Shown here: piece after piece, positions 55,913 through 64,000 of the stretch
Position numbering within the stretch: the first letter of the stretch is position 1
Layout of the letters: every line of letters begins with the position of its first letter
Assembly (NCBI GenBank): GCA_017404505.1
Contig: JAFRCE010000013.1
Coordinates: 1-64,000, forward strand
Direction: 5' to 3'
Source: Solobacterium sp.
Lineage (GTDB): Bacteria; Bacillota_I; Bacilli_A; Erysipelotrichales; Erysipelotrichaceae
DNA length: 64,000 nucleotides
Notes under the pieces: model-generated
Told to the model about the DNA's origin: nothing
Databases searched by the model: none
The model's input: only the letters and a program-made list of their open reading frames with translations
Program-made: the position numbers and the translations under genes

Positions 55913-58177
55913 ATGACTGATATGCTCAAACGTTATCAGGCAGCCGAAAAACTGCTGCCCTGGAATGTCAGACATGCCGTGCTGAATGCGGCGCCAAAGG
56001 CAAAGAAACTTGATGACTCACATTTCTATTATGGATTGGAAGAACGCACCGGTGAGGAAGTCCGCACGGTCTTTAAGAAAGTGAACACGGAAGACGGAAC
56101 GGAAAGTGATCTGTTCGACGCGAAGGCCCTTGCTGAAAAGCTTGGCTGCGACAATCTGCCGTTTGATCGCTGTGATGTGAAAGACGGCAGGATCATCTTT
56201 GTTCATGAAGAATACGAATATACCTATGAACCCGAGACGGATACCCTGGTAAAAGGAGATTACCAGCAGGCACGGGCTGTCAGTGTGTCCCCGGATCGCA
56301 GCCGGGAACTGTTTGTCAGAGACCATGATCTCTGGCTGCGTGAATGCGCAACCGGCAAGGAGACACGTCTGAGCTATGACGGTGAAAAAGATTTTGCATA
56401 TGCCAAATGCGCGGAATACAGCGGCTATATCACCGACCGGGTAAAAGGAGTTCCGGAAGTGCCGGATGTCTTATGGTCACCGGACGGAAAGAAATTCCTG
56501 ACCTATAAGATGGATCAGCGCAATGTGAAGGAACTGTATGTCCTTCAGTCCTATGACGAAGAAACAAGAGAAAGCATCCGGCCCCGCCTGCACACTTACA
56601 AATGCGCCTTCCCGGAAGACGAAGATCTGCCGCTGGCTCATTACTGCCTCGGCGATGCGGAAAAAGGAACTCTGACCATGCTGGACATGGAACCGCAGCC
56701 GGCCGGCGGTCCCCTCTTCCATGAGTATTACAGTGCCGCCAAATGGCTGGACGATGGCAGCGCCGTCTTTACGACTCATGTGACACGCGGCAGTAAGATT
56801 GCTTCGTTTGTCATCATTCACAGCGACGGCAGCGTGAAAAAAGTCCTCAGTGAAACCAGTGACACGGCAATCAACATCCGCACCTACGGCAATCTTGACG
56901 GTTTCAATGATTACTGTGCTTCCAATTTCCTGAGTGACGATCAGAAAACGGTCATCTGGCAAAGCGAACGTGACGATTTCGCCAGGCTGTTCCGCTATGA
57001 TACCGACGGGAATCTGCTCAACGTACTGACACCGGCTGACTGCTCGGTCGGTGAACTGATCGGCAAAGACGATGAAAATGAGTTTGTCTACTTCTATGCC
57101 AGCAACTTTAAAGAAACCAGCGATCCATATTATCAGCTGGTATGCCGGGCTCATTACGACGGCAGTGACTTCAGGATACTCTGCAGGGAAGACGGCATGC
57201 ACAGAGCGGTACTGATCAACAATATGATCGTCGACACCTGGAGCCGCGTCGACAAAGCACCTGTCACTAATCTGTACAAAGCCGACGGCACCTTCGTCCG
57301 GGAGCTTGTCCGTGCCGATATCAGTGACCTGCTCAATCGCGGCTATGTCATGCCGGAACGCTTCCATGTCACAGCATCCGACGGCAGGACGGAACTGTAC
57401 GGCATCCTGGTAAAGCCGGCTGGCTTTGATCCGGATCAGTCCTATCCGTTTATCGATTATATCTACGGCGGCATGCAGTGCTACAACGTGCCGAAGGCCT
57501 TTGCCTGCTCCGCCGCCATTGAAGGCCGCGAGATCATGGGCGGTCTGGAAGAATTCGCCCAGCTGGGCTTTGCCGGCATTATTCTGGATGGTCTTGGCAC
57601 TCCGGGCCGCGGCAAGAAACTGCATAACATCAGCTATGAGAATATCCATGGCTGCGCCGGTCTGAAAGACCATGTCTTCTGCCTGCCGCAGATCAAGGAA
57701 CTGTATCCGTTCCTCGATCTCGAAAGAGCCGGCATGTGGGGGAACTCGGGCGGCGGCTGCGCCACTTCAAGAGCCATGCTGGAATATCCGGACACCTATA
57801 AAGTCGGTGTCTCTTCCGCCGGCAATCATGATCAGAGAATGTACAACAACCAGTGGACGGAAACCTACTATGGACTCTACAACCGGGAAATCTATCTGCA
57901 GGGTGACAACACGGCGCTGGCGAAGAATCTGAAAGGAAAACTGTATATCGTCCACGGCGCCATGGATGACAACGTCGCCATGTCCCAGTCGATCCGTCTG
58001 ATCGACGCCCTGATCAAAGAAGACAAGGACTTTGACTTCCTGATCCTGCCGCGGACCAATCACAACGTTCCGGCCAACCCGTATTTTATCCGCCGCAAGC
58101 TGGATTACTTTGTCAGACATCTGCTTGGCGAAGAAGTGCCCGAATACCGTTTCGAACTGCCTGAGGATCTGAAATGA
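55913..58177 (+). CDS. S9-family prolyl dipeptidyl peptidase (DPP IV-like)
   Basis: 754 residues, no signal peptide. Residues 1-490 form an eight-bladed beta-propeller (VSVSPDRSRELFVRDHDLWL, DVLWSPDGKKFLTYKMD). The C-terminal alpha/beta hydrolase has Ser in MWGNSGGGCATS, Asp in HGAMDDNV and His in RTNHNVP. It removes dipeptides with Pro or Ala at the second position. TATAAT (55886) and AAGGAG upstream support the start. The stop overlaps the next gene by four bases. Confidence 0.9.
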   Translation: MTDMLKRYQAAEKLLPWNVRHAVLNAAPKAKKLDDSHFYYGLEERTGEEVRTVFKKVNTEDGTESDLFDAKALAEKLGCDNLPFDRCDVKDGRIIFVHEEYEYTYEPETDTLVKGDYQQARAVSVSPDRSRELFVRDHDLWLRECATGKETRLSYDGEKDFAYAKCAEYSGYITDRVKGVPEVPDVLWSPDGKKFLTYKMDQRNVKELYVLQSYDEETRESIRPRLHTYKCAFPEDEDLPLAHYCLGDAEKGTLTMLDMEPQPAGGPLFHEYYSAAKWLDDGSAVFTTHVTRGSKIASFVIIHSDGSVKKVLSETSDTAINIRTYGNLDGFNDYCASNFLSDDQKTVIWQSERDDFARLFRYDTDGNLLNVLTPADCSVGELIGKDDENEFVYFYASNFKETSDPYYQLVCRAHYDGSDFRILCREDGMHRAVLINNMIVDTWSRVDKAPVTNLYKADGTFVRELVRADISDLLNRGYVMPERFHVTASDGRTELYGILVKPAGFDPDQSYPFIDYIYGGMQCYNVPKAFACSAAIEGREIMGGLEEFAQLGFAGIILDGLGTPGRGKKLHNISYENIHGCAGLKDHVFCLPQIKELYPFLDLERAGMWGNSGGGCATSRAMLEYPDTYKVGVSSAGNHDQRMYNNQWTETYYGLYNREIYLQGDNTALAKNLKGKLYIVHGAMDDNVAMSQSIRLIDALIKEDKDFDFLILPRTNHNVPANPYFIRRKLDYFVRHLLGEEVPEYRFELPEDLK

Positions 58178-59565
58178 ATCTGTCTGAGGGAAAACTTCAG
58201 CAGGCGGAAGAACTGATCCGGATCATCCTGGATGAATGTGAAGCCGCCGGTATCGCAGCCTGTATTCTTGATGCAGGCGGCCATACCGTATACGAAAAGT
58301 TCTTCGGCTTCCGTGATCTGGAAAACCGGCTTCCCGTCAACGGGGAAACGATCTTCGGTCTGGCTTCCGTTACCAAATCATTCACCGCGCTGGCCATCAT
58401 GAAAATGCAAGAAGACGGCCGGCTGTCAGCGGACGATCCATTGTCACGCTATATCCCGGAATTTACAAACCGGAATACGGAAACCGTGAAGCTGTCCCAT
58501 CTGCTTACCCACAGCGGCGGTTTCTTCCCGCAGGAAAGAATCACCGTCCTGCCGGTCGCTCAGAAGCTTGGTCTTCGGGAAGACAGGAATCACGATCTTT
58601 GCCGGAACGAAAAACTGGCGGAGGAAGGCGGCCGGCTGGTCGCCATGCGTCTTGACGCTCTGCAGGAAAACAGCGGCCTGATCGACGCACCAGGCAGATA
58701 CTGCAGCTACTGCAACGACGGTTTCGGCCTTCTTTCCGAGGTGATCCGCCGCTATGGCGATCAGCCTTCCTATGACGAATATGTGCGGAAACACATTCTG
58801 CAGCAACTGCATATGGACAGAAGTTTCTGCGACTTCGTGCGGCCGGCGGAAGATGAAAATGCCGCGATCCTGTATGACAGAAAAGACGGCGTCATGATGC
58901 ACCACCGTGACTATCATGACGATGCCTTCGTACTGAACGGCGGCGGCGCCATGAAATCGACGCTGAATGATCTGAAGAAATATCTGACGATGTATCTGCG
59001 CGAAGGTGAGGGCATCTGTTCAAAGGAAAGCATCGCGGAAATGCTGAAACCGCGTATCCCCTTCGGCATCGACGGCTGGTATGGGTACGGTCTCTACACC
59101 CAGAAAATCGGTCCGTATCAGATCTTTGAGCACGGCGGCAGTCTGCCGGGTGTGTCAAGCAATATTCTGTTCTCCTATGATGCCGGCTGTGCCGTTATTG
59201 TCCTGTGCAACACCTCCGGTGTTCCGGTCAGCCGGATCAGCGATTCCCTCTTTATGGCTTATACCGATCTGAACAAAGACGCTTTGCCGGCTTATCCGGA
59301 AAGTTCCTGGCCCGCTGAAACGCAGGCGGAGATCCAGGGCGAATACCAGTCCGGCGAAGGAACCGCTTTTGCCATCCGGGAAGAAAACGGCCGGCTGATC
59401 CTGAAAAGCGAGGACGGGGAAAAAGCCATCCAGCCGATTTCAGGCCATCTGGCCATTGTCAAAGGAAAATGGTCCGACACGGTGCTTGAGCCAATCACAA
59501 ATGAAAAACGCGGCCTGTTTGCCGTAAGATACGGAAGCCGCGTGATTCCGAAAATATCAGGATAA
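58174..59565 (+). CDS. Beta-lactamase-fold serine hydrolase (class C/esterase type)
   Basis: 463 residues. The catalytic SxxK lies in ASVTKSFTALAIM near residue 69. YCNDGF gives the YxN motif and EHGGSLPG the HGG motif, as in class C beta-lactamases, DD-peptidases and esterases. A C-terminal beta domain of about 100 residues follows. With no signal peptide it is intracellular, so an esterase or D-aminopeptidase role is more likely than antibiotic resistance. It is coupled by a 4-base overlap to the dipeptidyl peptidase, suggesting peptide breakdown. Confidence 0.87.
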   Translation: MNLSEGKLQQAEELIRIILDECEAAGIAACILDAGGHTVYEKFFGFRDLENRLPVNGETIFGLASVTKSFTALAIMKMQEDGRLSADDPLSRYIPEFTNRNTETVKLSHLLTHSGGFFPQERITVLPVAQKLGLREDRNHDLCRNEKLAEEGGRLVAMRLDALQENSGLIDAPGRYCSYCNDGFGLLSEVIRRYGDQPSYDEYVRKHILQQLHMDRSFCDFVRPAEDENAAILYDRKDGVMMHHRDYHDDAFVLNGGGAMKSTLNDLKKYLTMYLREGEGICSKESIAEMLKPRIPFGIDGWYGYGLYTQKIGPYQIFEHGGSLPGVSSNILFSYDAGCAVIVLCNTSGVPVSRISDSLFMAYTDLNKDALPAYPESSWPAETQAEIQGEYQSGEGTAFAIREENGRLILKSEDGEKAIQPISGHLAIVKGKWSDTVLEPITNEKRGLFAVRYGSRVIPKISG

Positions 59566-60687
59566 GGGAACTTCGTTTCCCTTTTCTTTTTTCATCAGCA
59601 TTTCTGCCAGAGCCGCATTCTTATATGCCTTTTCACCGGTAATCTCCCGCAGAACCTGAATCTCCGGCGGGAAGGTGATCTCCTGATCATCCTGACTCAG
59701 TTCGATTTCGGCGATTGCCCGGTCTTTCCAGAATGGATAGACATCAATTTCGAAATACTGCTGTTCATAGATCAGACAGTATCTTGTCTTATGAATCGGC
59801 AAGCGTGTTTCATCGGCCATGGACATCAGCCGCAGGTATTCATTCTCACTGATCCGCTGTTCGGTCTCGATCCGTTTCAGACCATCGTCACCGATTGGCT
59901 TTTTGGTTGTCACGTAACAGATATAGTGGCCGTTTTCGCCGCGCTGACGAAGCCGTCTTTCCTCCCCTTCCGGGGCATGCAGGTAAGTCTGAATGATGTC
60001 AATCTTATGGCAGAAAGGATTGTTCTCCAGCCATTGAATATCCGGATAGCGGATCAGGAATTTCTTTTCCGTCTCGATCGGATTTTCAATACCCAGGAAA
60101 GAAATCATTTCATTCATCAGCCGCTTCAGCTTCTCGTCAAAGGAAGTGCTGTTGTCGATGATGCGCAGATGCGGATGGCCGCTCCAGGCCGCGATGAGTT
60201 TGTCATCCATCGCACAGGCTTCCTCAATGGTTTCCGTCCGGGCCGCGTTATTCTCGGTCGTATAGAATTCCTTCGCGCCTTTGGCTGCGGTCACCAGATG
60301 GAATACCGCGTCATAGGAATCCCGCAGGCTGACGACATTGCCGTTGACCGAAGCGACCGCCTCAGCGAATTCTTCATCATTCATATATGCCCTATTGTCC
60401 ATGAAGCCCCTGTCACAGATGAGCAGAATCTTGTCGGCATTCATTGTCCGGGCCGCCTGTTCAAAGACAGCTTCCTTGTCCAGCTGCAGACGGACCTGGC
60501 ATTTCTGATAATCCAGATTACTGCCACATGTCCAGGGCGCCACGCCGCCGGTAATCAGTTCGGTGGCTGTTTCCGGGATAAACAGAACTGTGTAACCCAT
60601 CCTTGTGAAATGATGCTGGATCCAGTTCATCGCTGTGGTTTTACCGGCACATGGTCCGCCGGTAATGACGATTTTGGTAATTTCCAT
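59557..60687 (-). CDS. P-loop ATPase fused to a CYTH domain
   Basis: 376 residues. The N-terminal domain (AAA_28/NadR-like) has Walker A VITGGPCAGKTTAMNWI, and LLICDRGFMD as a Walker B region. Residues about 195-360 form a CYTH triphosphate-tunnel domain (IETEKKFLIRYPD with the ExExK-type motif, RRLRQRGENG, EIDVYPFW, AEIELSQ). This pairing resembles the Ttd14-like proteins, which bind GTP and polyphosphorylated ligands. Substrate unknown. The start at 60687 follows GGAG by 9 nt. Confidence 0.85.
   Translation of the reverse strand: MEITKIVITGGPCAGKTTAMNWIQHHFTRMGYTVLFIPETATELITGGVAPWTCGSNLDYQKCQVRLQLDKEAVFEQAARTMNADKILLICDRGFMDNRAYMNDEEFAEAVASVNGNVVSLRDSYDAVFHLVTAAKGAKEFYTTENNAARTETIEEACAMDDKLIAAWSGHPHLRIIDNSTSFDEKLKRLMNEMISFLGIENPIETEKKFLIRYPDIQWLENNPFCHKIDIIQTYLHAPEGEERRLRQRGENGHYICYVTTKKPIGDDGLKRIETEQRISENEYLRLMSMADETRLPIHKTRYCLIYEQQYFEIDVYPFWKDRAIAEIELSQDDQEITFPPEIQVLREITGEKAYKNAALAEMLMKKEKGNEVPLS
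59564..59592 (+). terminator. Terminator of the peptidase/hydrolase pair
   Basis: AAGGGAA pairs with TTTCCCTT over a CTTCG loop, followed by TTCTTTTTT. It overlaps the end of the convergent P-loop/CYTH gene. Confidence 0.75.
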
Positions 60688-60792
60688 GATTTTATGCTCC
60701 TGCTGTTTCTGCAGATTCATTATAATATACAAATCAAAAGACCGTGATGGCTTTCGCCGACAAAGAGAATGACCACGGAGATGATGCGCATA

Positions 60793-60825
60793 AAAAATGA
60801 CTTCCCTGACGAAGTCACTTTTTGT
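60793..60825 (-). terminator. Terminator of the AEC transporter gene
   Basis: GTGACTTC/GAAGTCA stem with TTTTTT on the minus strand, about 45 bases after the AEC stop. Confidence 0.7.
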
Positions 60826-60866
60826 ATCTTTCCGAAACCGTTCTTCTGTTTAAACTGTTTTGCCTG

Positions 60867-61790
60867 TCACAGGTAATACAGCATGGTCAGAAGCGGCATC
60901 GTGACAAGACATACCAGGGTCGTAACGGTATTGATGGCGGTCGCGTAACTGACTTCCCTATCATACAGCTGAGCCATTTGGGTAACCGTCGTGGCGGAAG
61001 GCGTCATGGTCGCCATCAGACTGATATACAGGATCGTCTGACCGTCTGCTGACAGATTTGCCAGACCGCTGAACTTCATGATCAGGATGATCAGAGCCGG
61101 CAGCGCGACCATCTTCAGGAACGTGATCAGCCAGATTCGTCTGCCTTTCATCATCTTAACGATATCAACACCGGCCAGGATCATACCCAGCATCATCATG
61201 CTGACAGGTCCGATGGTGCCGCCCAGCGACTTCACCGTGTCTTTCAGAAGCGACGGCAGCTGCAGATGCAGAAGAAACATGACAAGCCCGATCAGACAGG
61301 CAATCAGATTGACGTTGGTCAGAATCGAATGCATGTCAAAACTTGTCTTCCCTTCCACCAGTGACTTGCCGTGCGTCCAGATAATAAACAGCTGCACGAC
61401 CATGAAGCCGCTGGCGTAAATGACCCACTCCTCACCGAGCACAGCCGTGACCAGGGGAATGATCAGATTGCCGGCATTCGAATAGATCAGGGAAGCTTTC
61501 TCAATGCTGGTGAAATGAAACACATGACTCCCCAGATAAACGAGAATGAACAGCAGCGCGTGGATGACAGCGGCCGCCGTGAATGAAAGGATGAAGTTTC
61601 CGGCGGTTTCCGGCGTATAGGCGATCTGGAAGGCATTCAGGATCGTGCACGGACAGATCACATAAACGATCATGATCGAGAGCACTTTACTGTCGGATGA
61701 TTTCAGCAGGCCTGCTTTGACAAGAAGATAGCCGCACAGCATGATCAGAAACAGCTGAATGATCTGCTTGGTCAGTAATAACGTAATCAT
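60867..61790 (-). CDS. AEC-family transporter
   Basis: 307 residues with ten membrane helices. SLIYSNAGNLIIPLVTAVLGEEW and the terminal MATMTPSATTVTQMAQLY are the two-half signatures. It is not closely similar to the other AEC gene at 35071, so the two probably carry different organic acids. Monocistronic. Confidence 0.88.
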   Translation of the reverse strand: MITLLLTKQIIQLFLIMLCGYLLVKAGLLKSSDSKVLSIMIVYVICPCTILNAFQIAYTPETAGNFILSFTAAAVIHALLFILVYLGSHVFHFTSIEKASLIYSNAGNLIIPLVTAVLGEEWVIYASGFMVVQLFIIWTHGKSLVEGKTSFDMHSILTNVNLIACLIGLVMFLLHLQLPSLLKDTVKSLGGTIGPVSMMMLGMILAGVDIVKMMKGRRIWLITFLKMVALPALIILIMKFSGLANLSADGQTILYISLMATMTPSATTVTQMAQLYDREVSYATAINTVTTLVCLVTMPLLTMLYYL

Positions 61791-61825
61791 TTCTTTTTCC
61801 TCTGCTTTTCATCATACTACAGGAA

Positions 61826-61856
61826 AGGAAAAAAGACTTCCCGAAGGAAGTCTTGT
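61826..61856 (-). terminator. Terminator of the hydrolase gene
   Basis: AAGACTTCC pairs with GGAAGTCTT over TTCG on the minus strand, followed by TTTTTCC. Confidence 0.85.
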
Positions 61857-61866
61857 ATGGGAAACC

Positions 61867-62793
61867 TCAGTCGCACCAGTCAAAGAAATCGATGATGCCG
61901 TCTTCGACATCTTCCTTGATATCGGCATAGTTGTGAATCTCATGCCGGTAGCCCGGATACAGTCTCGTCGTGACATCGTGACCGGTTTCGATCAGCCAGT
62001 TGCTGACCTGATAGACACCGCCGCCATACTGACCGACCGGGTCCTGATCGCCGGCGATATTGTAGATCGGCAGATCGACAGGAACTTTCTTCGCCCATTC
62101 CACACTGCTGATTTCTTCCATCATCTGCATAAAATACAGCCAGGAACGGTTCAGACATGGCTTCGTAAAGGCATCAAACGGATCTTCCGCATGATCTTTC
62201 TGCACATACGGATCATCACAGATCCACTCATTGCCGAGCGTCACGCCTTCCGGACAGCGGGCAAACATCCAGCCCATCAGCGCGCCGCCGAGTTCCGGAT
62301 CGGATTCTGTTCCTTTCCCTTCATCGACCAGTTTCTGAACTCTTGCGATGTTGTCCTTCAGATTCGGCCACTCACCGGTTGTTCCGCAGAATGTGACACC
62401 GGTCAGATCATCGCCATAGCGGGCAGCATACATTCTGGCAATGAACGAACCCATACTGTGACCGAACATGAAGTAAGGAACGTCCGGATATTTTTCCGCG
62501 ACCAGATCATGGAGTTTCTTTTCATCCTCCACCATGGTCGTGTAGCCCTTTGTGCCCCAGTCGCCCCAGCTGTCATTTTCAATGGCTGTCTTGCCATGGC
62601 CGACATGGTCGTCCGCCGCGACGATATAGCCGGCTTCCATGAAACTGGTGATCATGTGAAGGTACCTGCGGGAATGTTCGCCGAAGCCATGGATCAGCTG
62701 GATGACGCCGACCGGCCGGCAGGCTGGTACATAGATCCATCCGTGAACCTGATCATGTTCGTTGAATGACAAAAATTTTACTTCATGCAGCAT
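61867..62793 (-). CDS. Alpha/beta hydrolase, lysophospholipase/monoacylglycerol-lipase type
   Basis: 308 residues of the Hydrolase_4 group. IQLIHGFGEHSRRYLHMI holds the oxyanion HGF motif; FMFGHSMGSFIARMYA the serine elbow; the acid is in NIAGDQDPVGQYG and the His in YPGYRHEIHNY. Likely cleaves lysophospholipids or monoacylglycerols in the cytoplasm. It lies 92 bases downstream of the AMP-forming ligase gene, which could reuse the fatty acids released. Confidence 0.9.
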   Translation of the reverse strand: MLHEVKFLSFNEHDQVHGWIYVPACRPVGVIQLIHGFGEHSRRYLHMITSFMEAGYIVAADDHVGHGKTAIENDSWGDWGTKGYTTMVEDEKKLHDLVAEKYPDVPYFMFGHSMGSFIARMYAARYGDDLTGVTFCGTTGEWPNLKDNIARVQKLVDEGKGTESDPELGGALMGWMFARCPEGVTLGNEWICDDPYVQKDHAEDPFDAFTKPCLNRSWLYFMQMMEEISSVEWAKKVPVDLPIYNIAGDQDPVGQYGGGVYQVSNWLIETGHDVTTRLYPGYRHEIHNYADIKEDVEDGIIDFFDWCD

Positions 62794-62868
62794 AATGATA
62801 TTTTTCCTTCCGGGAGTATCAGAACTCCATCTTATGTCTTTATCGTATCATGAGAACTCCCTGGCGTC

Positions 62869-62898
62869 AGAAAAAAGGAACTGATTATTCAGTTCCTT
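62869..62898 (-). terminator. Terminator of the acyl-CoA ligase gene
   Basis: GGAACTGA/TCAGTTCC stem with TTTTTTC on the minus strand, containing the ligase stop codon. Confidence 0.85.
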
Positions 62899-64000
62899 CT
62901 GTGTCCGATTGTTTCTTTGTGTTGATTTTCGCCATTTCCTCTTCCTCAAGCTGGCGGTAAGCAACCTTGCCGACCAGTGTCTTGGGCAGTTCCTGACGGA
63001 ATTCAATATCCTTCGGCATCGCGTATCTGGCGATATGCGCACGGCAGTAGGCCATCAGTTCCTGTTTTGTTTCTTCACTGGCAGGGACGCCCGGCTTCAG
63101 CATGACGAAGGCTTTGACCGCCTGTATGCGGTAAGGATCCGGAACGCCGATAATGCAGCTCATCTGCACCTTTTCATTGGCGTCAAGAATGTTCTCCAGC
63201 TGAGCCGGATAGACATTATAGCCGGAGGAGATGATCATGCGCTTGGCGCGGCCGCGGAAATAGATGAATCCTTCGTCGTCCATCACGCCGAGGTCACCGG
63301 TATAGACCCATGTTAGTCCGTCCGCATGGGTGCGAAGTGTCGCCGCCGTCTCTTCCGGATTGTTCATATAGCCCTTCATGACGGTCGGACCGGCCAGCAG
63401 GATCTCACCTTCTTCGCCGTACGGAACTTCCTCGTCAGTACCCGGTTTGACGATCTTGATATAGGTATCCGGGAACGGCAGACCGATACTGCCTTCCTTG
63501 TAGCGGTCACGCGGTGTCAGGCAGCAGGCCGTGACGGTTTCCGTCGTGCCGTAGCCCTCCCGGACCTGAATCGCCGCTTTATGATCAGCCAGGAATTTGT
63601 CAAACTTCTTTTTCAGTTCGATCGACAGTGAATCACCGCCGGAGAAGACACCTTTCAGGCTGCTGAGATCGGCATTGTCCATGGACGGCAGACGCAGCAG
63701 AGCTTCATACAGCGTCGGCACGCCGGCAATAAAATTGCATTTGTATTTGGTGATCAGTTTGGCATAGCTCTTGGCTGTGAAGCGCGGCACAAGAATGCAC
63801 CGGCCGCCCTGTGACAGCATGGTATGAATGCATACACCAAGACCGAAGCCGTGGAAAAGCGGCATGGCTGCCAGCATTTTGTCACCCGGACGGAACATCG
63901 GATTGGCCGCCACCACCTGCTGGCCGAGGGCGTTGAAGTTTTTATTCGTCAGCATAATGCCCTTGGTCGTTCCGGTCGTGCCGCCGGAGTAAAGAACGAC
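62885..64000 (-). CDS. AMP-forming acyl-CoA ligase, C-terminal part (runs off the window)
   Basis: 371 codons are visible and the frame is open to the right edge, where YSGGTTGTTKGIML, the phosphate-binding motif, is read. Other motifs of the adenylate-forming family follow: EGYGTTETVTACCLTP, GEILLAGPTVMKGYMNNPEET, YTGDLGVMDDEGFIYFRGRAKRMI and the catalytic Lys in LPKTLVGKVAYRQL. It resembles long-chain fatty acid CoA ligases. An apparent ATG at 63955 is internal. The N-terminal third is outside the window. Confidence 0.92.
   Translation of the reverse strand, partial: VVLYSGGTTGTTKGIMLTNKNFNALGQQVVAANPMFRPGDKMLAAMPLFHGFGLGVCIHTMLSQGGRCILVPRFTAKSYAKLITKYKCNFIAGVPTLYEALLRLPSMDNADLSSLKGVFSGGDSLSIELKKKFDKFLADHKAAIQVREGYGTTETVTACCLTPRDRYKEGSIGLPFPDTYIKIVKPGTDEEVPYGEEGEILLAGPTVMKGYMNNPEETAATLRTHADGLTWVYTGDLGVMDDEGFIYFRGRAKRMIISSGYNVYPAQLENILDANEKVQMSCIIGVPDPYRIQAVKAFVMLKPGVPASEETKQELMAYCRAHIARYAMPKDIEFRQELPKTLVGKVAYRQLEEEEMAKINTKKQSDTEGTE

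Noticed and set aside
56477..57673. 398-codon open frame on the minus strand
   Set aside because: It lies entirely opposite the dipeptidyl peptidase gene and lacks a start signal.

Overview
The window looks like a chromosomal segment of an anaerobic gut Bacillota, most likely Erysipelotrichia or a close relative. This is inference from gene content: many Gly-Gly-rich Shine-Dalgarno starts, hairpin-plus-T terminators after nearly every transcription unit, a CCA-encoding tRNA operon, iron-dependent alcohol dehydrogenases, EFR1-type ferredoxin, ascorbate degradation and 6-phospho-beta-glucosidase genes. Genes use the standard bacterial code. There is no rRNA, CRISPR array, intact transposon or prophage.

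Layout. 0-3 kb is an accessory patch: a Nif11-leader RiPP precursor with a radical SAM/SPASM maturase that carries an in-frame amber codon, flanked by copies of a degenerate repeat and gene remnants. 3-9 kb holds an OatA-like acyltransferase, a GNAT, an IS3-like remnant, a large lipase/membrane fusion and the 3' end of a group II intron that cut an XRE-type gene. A six-gene tRNA operon (Val-Thr-Tyr-Gln-Lys-Gly, minus strand) follows. 9.8-27.8 kb is mostly housekeeping and metabolism: alanine racemase, a ROK kinase, a FucO-like dehydrogenase with a TetR regulator, MATE exporter, rRNA methyltransferase, an amidotransferase-less GMP synthase, nitroreductase, membrane GDPD, LysR-linked alcohol dehydrogenase and EFR1 ferredoxin.

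27.8-34 kb contains a 1355-residue protein with two TIR-like modules and a long SEL1/TPR array, divergent from a membrane-anchored SEL1 protein. This is a candidate sensing or defence locus. 34-45 kb has transporters, esterases, an iadA plus D-amino-acid aminotransferase operon, CorA and a FeoA-FeoB fusion.

46-49 kb is the most striking locus: an operon of an MFS transporter, two small lipoproteins carrying YGPP repeats, and a radical SAM/SPASM enzyme translationally coupled to one of them. This looks like a lipoprotein-substrate peptide-modification system. 49-56 kb holds a 6-phospho-beta-glucosidase and an ascorbate/L-ribulose-phosphate operon (UlaG, FGGY kinase, an unrecognised propeller-like protein, UlaE, UlaF/AraD) without the PTS or decarboxylase genes. 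56-64 kb has a prolyl dipeptidyl peptidase coupled to a beta-lactamase-fold hydrolase, a P-loop/CYTH protein, a second AEC transporter, a lysophospholipase-like hydrolase and the C-terminal part of an AMP-forming acyl-CoA ligase cut by the window edge.

Functions are assigned by motif and family recognition from the sequence alone; no database search was run.
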